DNA from: Xenopus tropicalis
Lineage: Eukaryota > Chordata > Amphibia > Anura > Pipidae
Direction of reading: 5' to 3'
DNA length: 64,000 nt
NCBI RefSeq assembly: GCF_000004195.4
Contig: NC_030679.2
Coordinates: forward strand, 148,353,040 to 148,417,039
Part shown: positions 1 to 10,763 of the stretch, piece after piece
How positions within the stretch are numbered: position 1 is the stretch's first letter
Layout: each line of letters opens with the position of its first letter
Notes under the pieces: model-generated
What the model was told of the DNA's origin: nothing
The model's input: the letters and a program-made list of their open reading frames with translations, nothing else
The model's database searches: none
Made by a program: the position numbers and the translations under genes

Positions 1-1150
1 TAATATAAAATGTTTGGCAGAAGTTAAGTTCCAGCTCTTTAACTGTGACAATCCTTGTATGGAACAGGTTCTGAGAAGAAGTTTAGGCTAGAAAGGAAAC
101 CTGTGAAAATGTTTGATTGGAACAGGTCCTGAGGAGAAGCTTGAGCTAGAAAGGAAACCTGTGAAAATCCTTGGTTGTAACAGGTCCTGAGGAGAAGGTT
201 AGGCTAGAAAGGAAACCTGTGAAAATTCTTGGTTGGAACAGGTCCTGAGAAGAAGGTTGGGCTAGAATGGAAACCTGTGAAAATCCTTGGTTGGAACAGG
301 TCCTGAGAAGAAGGATGGGCTAGAAAGGAAACCTGTGAAAATGCTTGGTTGGAACAGGCCCTAAAAAGAAGGTTGGGCTAGAAAGGAAACCTGTGAAAAT
401 GCTTGATTGGAACAGGTCCTGAGGAGAAGCTTGAGATAGAAAGGAAACCTGTGAAAATCCTTGGTTGTAACAGGTCCTGATGAGAAGGTTGGGCTAGAAA
501 GGAAACCTGTGAAAATCCTTGGTTGGAACAGGTCCTGAGGAGAAGGTTGGGTTATAAAGGAAACCTGTGAAAATGTTTGATTGGAACAGGTCCTGAGGAG
601 AAGCTTGAGCTAGAAAGGAAACCTGTGAAAATCCTTGGTTGTAACAGGTCCTGAGGAGAAGGTTAGGCTAGAAAGGAAACCTGTGAAAATTCTTGGTTGG
701 AACAGGTCCTGAGAAGAAGGTTGGGCTAGAATGGAAACCTGTGAAAATCCTTGGTTGGAACAGGTAATGAGAAGAAGGATGGGCTAGAAAGGAAACCTGT
801 GAAAATGCTTGGTTGGAACAGGCACTGAAAAGAAGGTTGGGCTAGAAAGGAAACCTGTGAAAATGCTTGATTGGAACAGGTCCTGATGAGAAGCTTGAGC
901 TAGAAAGGAAACCTGTGAAAATCCTTGGTTGTAACAGGTCCTGAGGAGAAGGCTGGGCTAGAAAGGAAACATGTGAAAATCATTGGTTGGAACAGATCCT
1001 GAGAAGAGGGTTGGGGTAGAAAGGAAACCTGTGAAAATCCTTGTTTGGAACAGGTCCTGAGAAGAAGGTTAGGCTAGAAAGGAAAACTAAAAATCCTTGG
1101 TTGGAACAGGTCCTGAGAAGAAGGTTAGGCTAGAAAGGAAGTGATAGTAA
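1..1150. repeat. 58-bp minisatellite upstream of the OR cluster
   Basis: About 19 tandem copies of a 58-bp unit containing AACAGGTCCTGAGGAGAAGG and AAGGAAACCTGTGAAAAT. Variant units (CTTGAGCTAG versus GTTGGGCTAG) recur at spacings of about 3 and 5 units, which suggests a higher-order pattern. The array runs off the left edge of the window. The sequence just after it (about 1155-1250, with CTAGGAGCACAAGTCAGAG) matches material around 15.4 kb, so the array sits in an OR duplication unit. No coding is seen. Confidence 0.95.
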
Positions 1151-1469
1151 TGTTAGAGTTTTCTGGAGGTTTTCTAGGAGCACAAGTCAGAGAGGGCCTA
1201 TGATGGGTGTATCAAAGTGTATCAAAGATTTGGCCCCAACACAAGTTGAATGTGGAACTATGTAAAAAAAAGTGGCCTTAGATTAGAACATCATTGTATA
1301 TAAAATCATTGGTTAGGCCTGGGTTCCCTTTTTACATATTACATGTTAAGCATATAATATAATATATAATTCTGTTCTAATAACAGATTGGGAACACTAG
1401 AAACAAATGGATCTTTTTTTATGGTCAAGTATTATTTGCATTATTACATTGCATACAATAATTTCAACT

Positions 1470-1745
1470 ATGACAACTAATTAGTCCATTAGGGTTTCTC
1501 TGTGTTTCCACAAGTCCACAAGGAACAATCTTAAACCTTTATAAACATGGAACATTGCTGTAATCTCCTGCTGCATACAGACTAGGCCGATAGCTTGAGT
1601 CAGCCAACTCTCCTTGGGGCTTATGGGCTGTAGAGTTGGTACCAAACGGACGGTATTGATATGCCCAAGGACTACATGGGAGGCTACAGGACTCAGTAAA
1701 CCATTCAGTATGTTTTTGGAGAGTTTGAGGTAACTGCCAGAGAAA
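1470..1745 (+). promoter_or_regulatory. OR upstream block, copy A (putative promoter/leader)
   Basis: This is the first of six copies of a conserved block found before every open OR in the window. It reads, in order, an ACAACTAATTAGTCC-like start, CCACAAGGAACAATC, a TATA-like CTTTATAAAC (about 1537-1546), GGAACATTGCTG, CATACAGACTAGGCC, CAACTC and GGGGCTTATGGGCTG. Conservation at the same relative place before each gene, with a TATA-like motif, suggests the OR promoter and 5' leader. The transcription start is inferred, not seen. About 300 bp separate this block from the ATG at 2045, in which I see nothing else. Confidence 0.55.
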
Positions 1746-2044
1746 GCTTCACTGGGTTTTCTTCACTTTTTGCCACTTAAGGGTCCAATATTATTTAAGC
1801 TGATCTTATAATCTTATCAAATTATGGATACTAAAGTTCTCCCCTAATAGCTTTAATGAAATACTTTAATGGTATTTGAGCCCAGTCTTTAACTACCAAG
1901 GCCACAAAATAACCACTTTTCTCAGTAATTAGCCAGGTTTATATCATCCCGAGTCAAACATATCGAGTCAGCATATTTCTAGTATATTTATTGGAGTTTA
2001 TTGGAGTGCTGGAGTATGGTATTCTGTGTTTTCTCTATTTCATT

Positions 2045-3007
2045 ATGAATTCCATGAGCAGCTGCAATCAAACCAAGATAACAGAGTTTCTTCTTTTGGG
2101 ATTTCATGGTTCTGAAACCCTGAGAAGGTTTTTCTTTTGTATATGTCTATTGATATACATGTTGGTGTTGGGTGGGAACCTCTTGATAGTTGTCTTGTAT
2201 CTGGGAAGTCACCAGCTTAGGTCTCCCATGTATTTCTTCCTGAGTAATCTCTCCATAACTGATATCTTGCTCTGCACAAATGTTGTTCCCAACTTGCTCA
2301 GTGCCTTATTAAGTGGTGGGAACCCCATGTCTGTCTCTGCTTGTGTTACTCAGTTCTTTGCTGCTGGCATCTTCACTGGAGCCGAATGTCTGGTACTCAC
2401 AGTTATGGCTTATGACCGATACCTGGCCATCTGCAAACCATTGCACTATGTCACCATAATGACCAATAAGCATTGTCTCCACCTTGTGATTTGGTCTTGG
2501 GTTGAAATTGTGTTCACTGGTGTGTCTATTACTATTACAACCTCACACTCAGGATTCTGTGGATGCAATATCCTAGACTATATTTATTGTGATTATCTAC
2601 CCCTTCTTAAAGTTACATGTTCTGATAACTCCGCCCTGGAAAGTATGATTGCAGTTATAAGCATTCCTGTGCTTGTGCTTCCTTTCTTTTTCCTAGTTAC
2701 ATCATATGTCTGTATCTTCCTTTCCATCCTCAGGATCTCCTCCAGGACTGGGAGGCAGAAAGCCTTCTCCACCTGTAGCTCCCACCTCACTGTGGTCTGC
2801 ACATATTATGGGATTCTATTTGCTAAATACATAGTTCCAACCAAAGGGCAGTCTTTAAATGTGAATAAAACCATCTCCCTTCTTTACATAATGGTCACCC
2901 CACTTTTCAACCCCATCATATACAGTTTTAGGAATCAGGAGATCTGGGCAGCTTTGAACAAATGGATCTCTGTAAAGGTGTCCCCACACAAGATGGTTTT
3001 TGTCTGA
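2045..3007 (+). CDS. Olfactory receptor A, intact
   Basis: A seven-transmembrane odorant receptor of 320 aa, the usual OR length, without introns in the coding region. Family motifs in order: N-glycosylation site NQT at residues 8-10, GGNLL in TM1, PMYFFLSNLS before TM2, MAYDRYLAIC at the end of TM3, the cysteine-rich second extracellular loop (SGFCGCN), KAFSTCSSHL at TM6, and PLFNPIIYSFRN in TM7. It would couple odorant binding to a Golf-type G protein in olfactory cilia. The frame is open upstream to 1991, but that start is TTG; ATG 2045 (or 2054) matches the starts of the paralogues. A class II (tetrapod) type is likely from the motifs. Ligand unknown. Confidence 0.93.
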   Translation: MNSMSSCNQTKITEFLLLGFHGSETLRRFFFCICLLIYMLVLGGNLLIVVLYLGSHQLRSPMYFFLSNLSITDILLCTNVVPNLLSALLSGGNPMSVSACVTQFFAAGIFTGAECLVLTVMAYDRYLAICKPLHYVTIMTNKHCLHLVIWSWVEIVFTGVSITITTSHSGFCGCNILDYIYCDYLPLLKVTCSDNSALESMIAVISIPVLVLPFFFLVTSYVCIFLSILRISSRTGRQKAFSTCSSHLTVVCTYYGILFAKYIVPTKGQSLNVNKTISLLYIMVTPLFNPIIYSFRNQEIWAALNKWISVKVSPHKMVFV

Positions 3008-3621
3008 AAAAAATGCCCTGGTTCGAAGTGAAATGTGCATTCCGCCTACATATGTTAATGGTCAAACTGGCTAGGGTCAGTTGTTTGGACCCTTTATTGA
3101 AGGTAATATTTTTGGACCCTGGTGCTGCTAAAATGGACAATAAACTCTCGCAGACTACCCTGAATCTCTATTCTATCCCAAACAGGAATCATTGGTAGGC
3201 AGAGCTTCCAAAATAGCTGGTGTATGGTTATCTAAACCCAATTGGACCAAGGAGCCCCTACAAATGTCCACACACTCATTCTATTTACTTTGTTCAGTAT
3301 ATCATCACTAAAATAACAAGTAGAAAGACTCTTTCTGCTTTTAGACTTGGTTCATATAACACCTTAAATCCCACTAAATACTGGCAAATTGACCATCAAC
3401 GTGGGGATCCACTTATGGTCAAACTCAACTGGACTCCAGAGTTGATAACAAAGTGAAGGCATCAATATGCACTACATGGGAGGCTACAGGACATTATGTG
3501 TGTTTTTGGAACGTTGAAGGCAACTGGAGTCAGGGTACATTATATTTATGTGCTTACTGTATGGAGCTACATCACTTTTCGGGCAGAGACATATTACTTT
3601 GAATGTTTTCTCCATTTCACT
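3008..3621. other. OR intergenic, partial second upstream block
   Basis: No gene is seen. About 3450-3535 carries AAGGCATCAATATGCACTACATGGGAGGC-like sequence, also seen at 1655-1695, so this is a truncated copy of the OR upstream block that belongs to the pseudogene following it. No TATA-like TTTATAAAC is retained here. Confidence 0.5.
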
Positions 3622-3655
3622 ATGGATTCTAGGTGCAATCAAACTAAAATATAAG
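3622..3655 (+). pseudogene. 5' start of an olfactory receptor, truncated
   Basis: TTTTCTCCATTTCACT followed by ATG at 3622 reads MDSRCNQTKI, matching the start of the intact receptors (CNQTKIT) and the sequence just before their ATG. Homology stops at about 3655, where the 450-bp palindromic element begins. It may be the original 5' end of the OR pseudogene at 4119, separated from it by the element, or a remnant of another copy. The duplicated KI codons on both sides leave this open. Confidence 0.6.
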
Positions 3656-3657
3656 AC

Positions 3658-4107
3658 TCTAGTAGGATTAAGTCTAAAACAACTGGACTTTTCTGAGTTT
3701 TTCTTGAAAACCTTTCACTACTTATCCAAGTGGCTTCTTCAGTTCAAATGACTAGTAGGGAATTCCCCGGTATTTAAACTCTTGATGGTAGTACATTCAC
3801 AGACATCCAATCACAATGGTTCCATTGAACTTGTTCAGTTAGGGGTTGGCTGAAACTGACAGGTGTAAGAAGGTATGATCCAATCACAATGGTACCATGA
3901 TTCTCATTGATGAAGGTGTTAATCCTTCAAAGTACATGACTCAAGTTCAATGGAACCATTGTGATTGAATGCCTGTGACTGTACTACCATCAAGGGTTTA
4001 AATACAGGGGAATTCCCTACCAGTCATTTGAACTGAAGAAGCCACTCGGATGAGCGGTGAAACGTTTTCAAGAAAAGTCCAGTTGTTTTAGACTTAATCC
4101 TACTAGA
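3658..4107. mobile_element. 450-bp palindromic (foldback/MITE-like) element
   Basis: Long inverted repeat: the left arm, about 3658-3833, starts TCTAGTAGGATTAAGTC, and the right arm, about 3942-4107, ends GACTTAATCCTACTAGA. The arms match closely along their length with small indels, and the spacer is about 110 bp. Each arm holds GAAGAAGCCACT and a GTGAAACGTTTTCAAG-type motif. No coding is present. It lies directly upstream of, and probably within, an OR pseudogene. The transposon superfamily is not resolved. Confidence 0.85.
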
Positions 4108-4118
4108 TACTGTATATC

Positions 4119-4496
4119 ATGGCCTGGATGAATGAGAATCTTCATAGACATAAAATAACAGATTTTCTTCTTTTGGGACTTTTTGGTCCTCAAATCCTGA
4201 GGCGGTCTCTCTATTATGTACATTTACTGATATACATGGTGGCACTGGGTGGGAACCTCTTAATAGTTGCCTTGTATCTGGGAAGCCACCAGTTTAGGTC
4301 TCCCATGTATTTCTTCCTGACTTATCTCTCCATAACGGATATCTTGCTCTCTTCAAGTGTTGTTCCTTACTTGCCCAGTGCCTTATTAAATGATGGAAAG
4401 TTAATATCAGTATCGGCTTGGGAAACTCAGGTCTTTGCTGCTGGTGTCTCCACTGGAATGAAATGCCTGGTACTTACTTATGACCGATACCTGGCC
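4119..4496 (+). pseudogene. Olfactory receptor pseudogene, 3' truncated
   Basis: It reads as an OR from the N terminus through TM3: KITDFLLLG, GGNLLIVALYLGSH, RSPMYFFLTYLSITDILL and YDRYLA. Compared with the intact copies, three codons are missing just before YDRYLA (the VMA of VMAYDRYLAIC), and homology ends at about 4496 with ACCTGGCC, where a reversed LINE starts. TM4 to TM7 are absent and I do not see them resume after the LINE. The open frame runs on to 4523 only by chance. The start region (ATG 4119, MAWMNEN) differs from the other receptors and abuts the palindromic element. Confidence 0.85.
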
Positions 4497-5475
4497 AAAA
4501 ACTGCCCCCCATACTCAAGGTGAGGCCTTACCAGGGACCTAAAAAGAGTTAAAATGATGTTTTCATCCCTTGAGTCAATGCCCTTTTATACAAGACAGCA
4601 CTTTATTTGCTTTAGTAGCCACAGAATGACACTGCCTGGAATTAGACAACTTGTTATCTACAAAAACCACCAGATCCTTCTCCATTAAGGATACCCCAAC
4701 CAACTACCTTTAAGTGTATAACTCGCATTTATATTATTTCTACTAAAGGGCATAACTTTGCACTTGTAAACATTACCTCCAGGTCATTAATAAACAAGAT
4801 AAAAAGGACCAAGGACTGACCCCTGCGGTACCCACTAACCACACTGGTCCAATTAGAAAATGTTCCATTTCCCCCCACTCTGTGTAATCTATCCTTCAGC
4901 CAGTTCTCTATCCAATTACAAATATTATGTTCTAGGCCAATATTCCTTAATTTGATCATTAACCTTCTGTGAGGTACTGTATCAAACGCTTTAGCAAAGT
5001 CCAAGTAGATCCCATCAACTGCCATTCCAGCATCGAGGTTCCTACTCACCTCCTCATAAAAGGCAACTAAATTAGTCTGGCAAGATCTGTTACGCATAAA
5101 ACCATGTGGCACAAACTAATAGTATTGTGAACTGCAATGTATTCAAGTACCCTATCCCTTATTACCCCTTCCAAAAGCTTTCCTACTACTGATGTCAGAC
5201 TAACAGGCCTATAGTTTTCAGGCTGAGAACGGGATCCCTTTTTGAATAACGGCACCACATTAGCAATTCAGCAGTCCATCCACACCATGCCAGACCTCAA
5301 TGAATCCTAAAAACATAAGTAGAGAGGCTTGGCAATCACAGCGCTCAGCTCATTTAATACCCTGGGATGAATCCCATCCGGTCCTGGACCTTTGTTTCCC
5401 TTTACGCGTTCAAGTCTCTTTTGAATTTCCTCCTAAGTGTTCCACTGGTACTGGCAAGTCTAACCCAATCATGTT
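4497..5475 (-). mobile_element. CR1/L2-like LINE fragment (reverse transcriptase), broken
   Basis: On the minus strand the translation shows non-LTR reverse-transcriptase blocks in order: GPDGIHPRVLNELSA (about 5395), VVPLFKKGSRSQPENYRPVS (about 5250), then in another frame DFAKAFDTVPH and FINDL (5110-4770). A frameshift near 5110, and stop codons further upstream in the frame, make it non-functional. The 4500-4700 part reads like the 3' region of such elements. It is truncated at both ends, and the 3' end lies against the OR pseudogene, so its insertion probably removed or displaced the OR 3' half. The exact clade is uncertain. Confidence 0.8.
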
Positions 5476-5985
5476 ATATAAGGCTTGGTAGGAGTTAAAC
5501 TCCAGCTCGATTTTTGAAAACTTGGGTGGAATGGTTCGGAGCTAAAAGGTTAAACCAGAAAAGAGACAGTGTAGATGCTCTAAGAGCAAAAGAGAGGGCA
5601 AACAAGCTGGTGGACTTGAACCTTAAAAGAAGTAAAAGAACTGCTAATAAGTCCAAAGAGTCTATGGTAGTAGATACTCCTCTCTGGGGCCTTCTAACAA
5701 AGCCTGATTCCTATCATTACACTGAGCAGAACAATCAGGTTGGGTAGCCCTTACTTACTAGAGCCAAGAAAGCCTCATATCAGAACTTCATCCTAACTGG
5801 ACAAAGCTTTACCCCATATTGCTGAGAAGACCTGTTATCCCATTCTCTTATTACCTACATAATATTTAGCCATTCTATTCTGAGAGATTGGAATAACTAG
5901 AAAAAAATGGCTCTTCTTCAACAAATGGATCTATGGTCAGAGTTTAATATTAGATGGGTCCATTGTACCCTAATTATTGTCATTG
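5476..5985. repeat. OR duplication-unit spacer
   Basis: The segment beginning GAGTTAAACTCCAGCTC (about 5490) and the following TGCTCTAAGAGCAAAAG and ACAAGCTGGTGGACTTGA match sequence at about 15.27-15.44 kb and the 120-bp tandem unit at 23.16-23.88 kb. It is therefore part of the segment duplicated together with the receptors. Sequence from about 5690 (CCTGATTCCTATCATTACAC) is matched again at about 24.34 kb. No gene is seen. Confidence 0.7.
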
Positions 5986-5989
5986 TTAT

Positions 5990-6260
5990 TATTAATACAA
6001 CATTGTTATTCAACAACTAACTGGTCTCTTAAGGATTCTTTGTGTTCCAAGAACTCCACTAGGAACCATCTCAAACCTTCATAAACCGGCTGTAAATATC
6101 ATCTGTGGAACATTGCGGCACATTGCCGCTCCATACAGACCAGGCTGAGATCTCTAGTCAGCCCTTTCCTACCAACTCACCCTGGGGCTTATGGGCTGCG
6201 GAGCTGATATCAAGCTGAAGGATCAATAAGCCTGAGATTTACATCTGAGGCTACAGAAAG
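5990..6260 (+). promoter_or_regulatory. OR upstream block, copy C
   Basis: Second full copy of the conserved OR block: CAACTAACTGGTCTC, AGGAACCATCTCAAACC, TATA-like CTTCATAAAC (about 6077-6086), ATCTGTGGAACATTGC, CCATACAGACCAGG, CCAACTCACCCTGGGGC and GCTTATGGGCTGCGGAG. The TATA-like core has one change compared with copies A, D, E and F (TTCATAAA for TTTATAAA). About 840 bp separate it from ATG 7103. Part of that (6290-6480) is shared with copies D and G and could be an intron in the 5' leader. Confidence 0.55.
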
Positions 6261-7102
6261 TGAGGCCAAAGACAATCGGTTCTGCTTGGTGTTTCATTAT
6301 TGACTGATAAAAAGGCCAAACAATCCATCATTTATATCATATTTTATCTGTTGTTCTATTTACACAGCACTTTGGCATTTGGCAAGGCACAATGTATATG
6401 ACTGGAAGGATTCTGTATATATCTTGTACAGGTCCAGCCTACAAGAACTCTTATATCCTAATTATCACTGGAAGGTCTAAGTAACCCTACACCCACAGAT
6501 TCCTTCTTTGACCCAGGGACTGGTCCGATTGCCATCTTGGAGTCAGGGAGGAATTAGAGAGGCTTCAGATGGGGTTTTCGCCTTCCTCTGGATCAACTGG
6601 CAGTTAGGCAGGTTATATATAGGCATTATGGTTGAACATGACGGACGGATGTCTTCTTTCAACCTAACTTTTTATGTTACTATGTTACTATAACCCAAAG
6701 TAACAAAGTTTATCTTGTGTTCGTATTATCGTTTATATATATAGCACCAACATTTTCACAACACTTTATAGAGATTATACATCATTCCAACCAGCTCGTG
6801 TCCTACAATCTGAGCTGCCAAACCAAAGTTCTTTTAGAGCCTCAAAAAAGGTCCAGATGTCCAAACAGCCCCCAGAATTTAGAGATTGCTCCTGGCCTGT
6901 CCCTACAAGGTAAGAAGGTAAGAGTAACTGCATTTCTTAATCATTTGCCATAACCCACTTGATTCTAGTAAGGGAGGTTATAACTCTAACACATTCCCTT
7001 CACAAGCTTTGGGACAGTATAGGTTTCTTCATGCTGAATGAAGCTGGTTCTTATGTCATAAAAGAGGGATGTTTACTCTTCAATGGTTTTCTCCATATCA
7101 CT
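6261..7102. other. Putative 5'-leader intron region of receptor C
   Basis: 6290-6480 (AAACAATCCATCATTTA, TTTGGCATTTGGCAAGGCACA, GACTGGAAGGATTCTG) is repeated at 10270-10440 and 25080-25270. 6730-6960 contains a stretch about 'atagcaccaaca...acactttata' shared with 10470-10510. There is no coding. The sequence immediately before the ATG (TTTTCTCCATATCACT) is conserved in receptors C, D, F and G. Confidence 0.45.
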
Positions 7103-8035
7103 ATGAGTTCCAATCAAACCAAAATCACAGAATTTCTTCTTTTGGGATTTCATGGTCCTCAAATCCAAAGGAGCTCTCTCTTTTATCTCTGTCTGTTGAT
7201 ATACATGGTGGCATTGGGTGCAAACCTCTTGATCATTGCTTTGTATTTGGGAAGTCAGAACCTCAGGTCTCCCATGTATTTCTTCCTGAGTAATCTCTCT
7301 ATAACTGATATCTTGCTCTCTACAACTGTTGTTCCCAACTTGCTCAGTGCCTTAATAAATAATGGAAAGCTCATGTCTGTCTCTGCTTGTGTTGCTCAGT
7401 ACTTTGCTGCTGGTGTCCTCACTGGATTTGAGTGCCTCCTACTCACAGTTATGGCTTATGACCGATACCTGGCCATCTGCAAACCATTGCACTATGTCAC
7501 CATAATGACCAATAAGCATTGTCTCCATCTTGTGATTTGGGCTTGGGTGGAAATCGTAGTTATCAGTGTTCCTACCACTACTGCAATCTCATACTCAGGG
7601 TTCTGTGAATACAACAAACTGGACTATATTTATTGTGATTATCTCCCTCTACTTGAAGTTTCATGCGCTGATGTCTCCACTTTGGAAATGTTGATCCCAG
7701 TCATGAGTATACCTGTGGTTGTTCTACCTTTATTATTCATCCTTACAACATATGTCTGTATCTTCTTCTCCATCCTCAGGATCTCCTCCAACACTGGGAG
7801 GCAGAAAGCCTTCTCCACCTGTAGCTCCCACCTCACTGTGGTCTGCACATATTATGGGATTCTGTTGGCTAAATATGCAGTTCCAACCAAAGGGCAGTCA
7901 TTAAATGCAAATAAAATCATCTCCCTTCTGTACATGATGGTTACCCCACTATTCAACCCCATTATATACAGTTTTAGGAACCAGGAGATCTGGGCAGCTT
8001 TGAACAAATGGATGTCTGTAAAGGTGCCCATGTAA
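7103..8035 (+). CDS. Olfactory receptor C, intact
   Basis: 310-aa seven-transmembrane OR. Motifs: NQT glycosylation site at residues 4-6, LGANLLIIALYLGS (the otherwise shared GGN is GAN here), RSPMYFFLSNLSITDILL, VMAYDRYLAICKPLHY, KAFSTCSSHLTVVC, and TPLFNPIIYSFRN. The N terminus is shorter than in its neighbours (no cysteine before NQT). ATG 7103 aligns with the starts of D and F; the longer open frame from 6959 is unlikely to be used because it extends into noncoding leader sequence. Odorant receptor of the olfactory epithelium by family; ligand unknown. Confidence 0.93.
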   Translation: MSSNQTKITEFLLLGFHGPQIQRSSLFYLCLLIYMVALGANLLIIALYLGSQNLRSPMYFFLSNLSITDILLSTTVVPNLLSALINNGKLMSVSACVAQYFAAGVLTGFECLLLTVMAYDRYLAICKPLHYVTIMTNKHCLHLVIWAWVEIVVISVPTTTAISYSGFCEYNKLDYIYCDYLPLLEVSCADVSTLEMLIPVMSIPVVVLPLLFILTTYVCIFFSILRISSNTGRQKAFSTCSSHLTVVCTYYGILLAKYAVPTKGQSLNANKIISLLYMMVTPLFNPIIYSFRNQEIWAALNKWMSVKVPM

Positions 8036-8089
8036 CACAGTGTTTTATTAAGCATATAGCAATTTATGCATAGGTTTATGTAAATTATA

Positions 8090-8940
8090 TACAGGTATGG
8101 GACCCATTATCCAGAATGCTCGGGACCTGGGGTTTTACAGATAAGGGGTCTTTCCGTAATTCGGATCTCCTACCTTAAGTCTGCCAAAAACATTACTTAA
8201 ACAGTAATTAAACCCAATAGGGCTGTTCTGCCCCCAATAAGGGGTAATTATATCTTAGTTGGGATCAAGTACAGGTACTGTTTTATTATTACAGAGAAAA
8301 GGGAATCATTTAACCATTAAATAAACCCAATAGGGCTGTTCTGCCCCAATAATGGGTAATTATATCTTAGTTGGGATCAAGTACAGGTACTGTTTTATTA
8401 TTACAGAGAAAAGGGAATCATTTAACCATTAAATAAACCCAATAGGGCTGTTCTGCCCCAATAAGGGGTAATTATATCTTAGTTGGGATCAAGTACAGGT
8501 ACTGTTTTATTATTACAGAGAAAAGGGAATCATTTAACCATTAAATAAACCCAATAGGACTGTTCTGCCCCCAATAAGGGGTAATTATATCTTAGTTGGG
8601 ATCAAGTACAGGTACTGTTTTATTATTACAGAGAAAAGGGAATCATTTAACCATTAAATAAACCCAATAGGGCTGTTCTGCCCCAATAAGGGGTAATTAT
8701 ATCTTAGTTGGGATCAAGTACAGGTACGGTTTTATTATTACAGAGAAAAGGGAATCATTTAACCATGAAATAAACCCAATAGGGCTGTTCTGCCCCAATA
8801 AGGGGTAATTATATCTTAGTTGGGATCAAGTACAGGTACGGTTTTATTATTACAGAGAAAAAGGAAATAATTGTGAATTATTTGATTAAAATTGAGTCTA
8901 TGGGAAGAGGCCTTTATTTGTAAATCTAAATTCCCTCAAG
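8090..8940. mobile_element. Xenopus MITE with internal 112-bp tandem array
   Basis: The left end CAGGTATGGGACCCATTATCCAGAA is followed by six tandem units (start points about 8209, 8322, 8434, 8546, 8659, 8771) of about 112 bp containing AAACCCAATAGGGCTGTTCT and TTAGTTGGGATCAAGTACAG. The right end retains GAGTCTATGGGAAGAGGCC. A fuller relative with the same interior and clearer inverted ends lies at 55548-56530. No coding. Transposon superfamily not resolved. Confidence 0.85.
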
Positions 8941-9970
8941 TTTGGTATTTTTAAAAAACTACAGACATGAAGGTTTCTAGGGGTGTTGTAGTTTTAATTT
9001 AAACGCCAAATACCTTTTATCGGTGCATCATGAAATGTACAGCTTTTTTCTTTCATTTTTCGTTTTTGTTTTCTAAAACGTAAACTTGATCAAATGTTTA
9101 TTTGACAACAAACACATAAAAATGTTCAAACCAAGGCAAATTTGAAAGACAAACTTCTTCTGAATAAAACGATACCTCACATGTGTGGGGAAACATAAAG
9201 ACGCGGCCACCAAACACCCCAAAACAGGGGCAACACATAAGGGCAATTACAGTTGAAAATGTGTTGGTTGTGCTTTATGTGTACTACTTGCAGTTTCTTA
9301 GTGCAAAATAACCCCCACAACAATACATTTCCTCAAGTTCAACTATTTGGAGATGCCATTCTGCCATTTTACATGGAGAATTGTGGCTGCAGTTCCTCAT
9401 AGAAGTCAACACTTTGTATCTGTTTTTAGCTTGATTTCAGACCAAAGTTTGATTTCTCCCCAAAATTCTCAAGTTCCCCTTGAATAAACCGATACCTCAT
9501 ATGTATGGGTGCACATAAAGACGTGGCCATCAAACACCTCAAAGGTTCAACTAATCACAATACTCAGGACCTTCTAAGGGTCCTATACAGGTGGTCTCTT
9601 CATCTCACATATTCTCCAGCAGCTTGTGGGGGTCTATAGATATAAATAGGGGATGTGATTATTCTTCAGACAACCCATAGCAGACAATTTCAGAAGACTA
9701 TATTGTTGTTGGACGTTTTGTAGAGAGAGTGAAGTTCCATTCACTTGCCATTGACCGGCAAGTCAACTGATTGGTAAGCGTTAAAGAAAAAGGAAAGTCA
9801 TTTTGGCATTTTACTGCCAATAGATTCGACACATTAGGGGCACCTAGAACGCTATATTTATTCAGCAGAAAGCTTTACTCTGCCCGAGTAAAGAGCCCTA
9901 GAAGCTCCCCCTGATAGCAGCTGCCATTTTAGCTTGGTCTTGGTAGCTTCCTGCTACCAATGAAACTTCT
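8941..9970. other. OR intergenic with dispersed repeats
   Basis: 9060-9280 (TCAAACCAAGGCAAATTTGAAAGAC and CACCAAACACCCCAAAACAGGGGC) is also found at 12005-12245 after the next receptor, so it belongs to the duplicated 3' flank. 9800-9960 (TTTACTGCCAATAGATT, AACGCTATATTTATTC, GAAGCTCCCCCTGATAGCAGCTGCC) looks like a dispersed Xenopus repeat fragment. No gene is seen. Confidence 0.5.
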
Positions 9971-9974
9971 CTTA

Positions 9975-10225
9975 CAACTAACTGGTCTCTTAAGGATTCT
10001 CCATGTTCCCAGAACTCCACAAGGAACCATCTCAAAGCTTTATAAACCGGCTGTAAATATCATTTGTGGAACATTGCAGCAACCTGCCGCTCCGTACAGA
10101 CCAGACTGAGATCTCAGCCCTTTCCTACCAACTCACCCTGGGGCTTATGGGCTGCGGAGCTGATATCGAGCTGTAGGTATCAATAAGCTTGAGATTTACA
10201 TCTGAGGCTACAGAAAGTGAGGCCA
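9975..10225 (+). promoter_or_regulatory. OR upstream block, copy D
   Basis: Copy of the conserved OR block: ACAACTAACTGGTCTC, ACAAGGAACCATCTC, TATA-like GCTTTATAAACC (about 10037-10048), CATTTGTGGAACATTGC, CGTACAGACCAGACTG, CCAACTCACCCTGGGGC and GGGCTGCGGAG. It contains CTGTAGGTATCAAT near 10170, which fits a splice donor (AG|GTATC). With ACTTTCCAG about 20-30 bp upstream of ATG 10764 as acceptor, a 5'-leader intron of about 570 bp is possible. This is inference. Confidence 0.55.
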
Positions 10226-10763
10226 AGGACAATCAGTTCTGCTTAGTGTTTCATTATCAACTGACAAAAAGGCCAAACAATCCATCATTTAGATCATATT
10301 TTATCTGCTATTCTATTTTCACAACACTTTGGCATTTGGCAAGGCACAATGTATATGACTGGAAGGATTCTGAATATATCTTGTACAGGTCCAGCCTACA
10401 GGAACTCTTATATCCTGGAAGGTCCAAGTAACCCTACAACAACAGACTCCATCTTGTTACAATTGTTATTTATTTATATAGCACCACATTTCAACACTTT
10501 ATAGAGAGTATATATAATTCCAGTCATTGCCCCATTGCCCTACAAACTGAGGTTTCTACCCAAGTCCTTCTAGAGACTCAAAATAGATCCAGGCATTTCA
10601 AGTACACAGAGGTCCAAAATGGAGGTTATAACACTAAGACATTCCCTTCTTCACAAGCTTTGGGACAGTATACTTTTTTCCATGCTGAATGCAGCTTTTT
10701 CTTATGTCGTAAAACAGGGATGTTCAAGAATATTACTTTCCAGTGTTTTTTCTCCATATCACT

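Noticed and set aside
1..1150. CRISPR-like array
   Set aside because: Units are contiguous 58-bp repeats without unique spacers, in a vertebrate genome.
1991..2044. N-terminal extension of receptor A
   Set aside because: Begins with TTG and lies in the noncoding leader; ATG 2045 aligns with the paralogues. The same reasoning removes the extensions of C, D and E.
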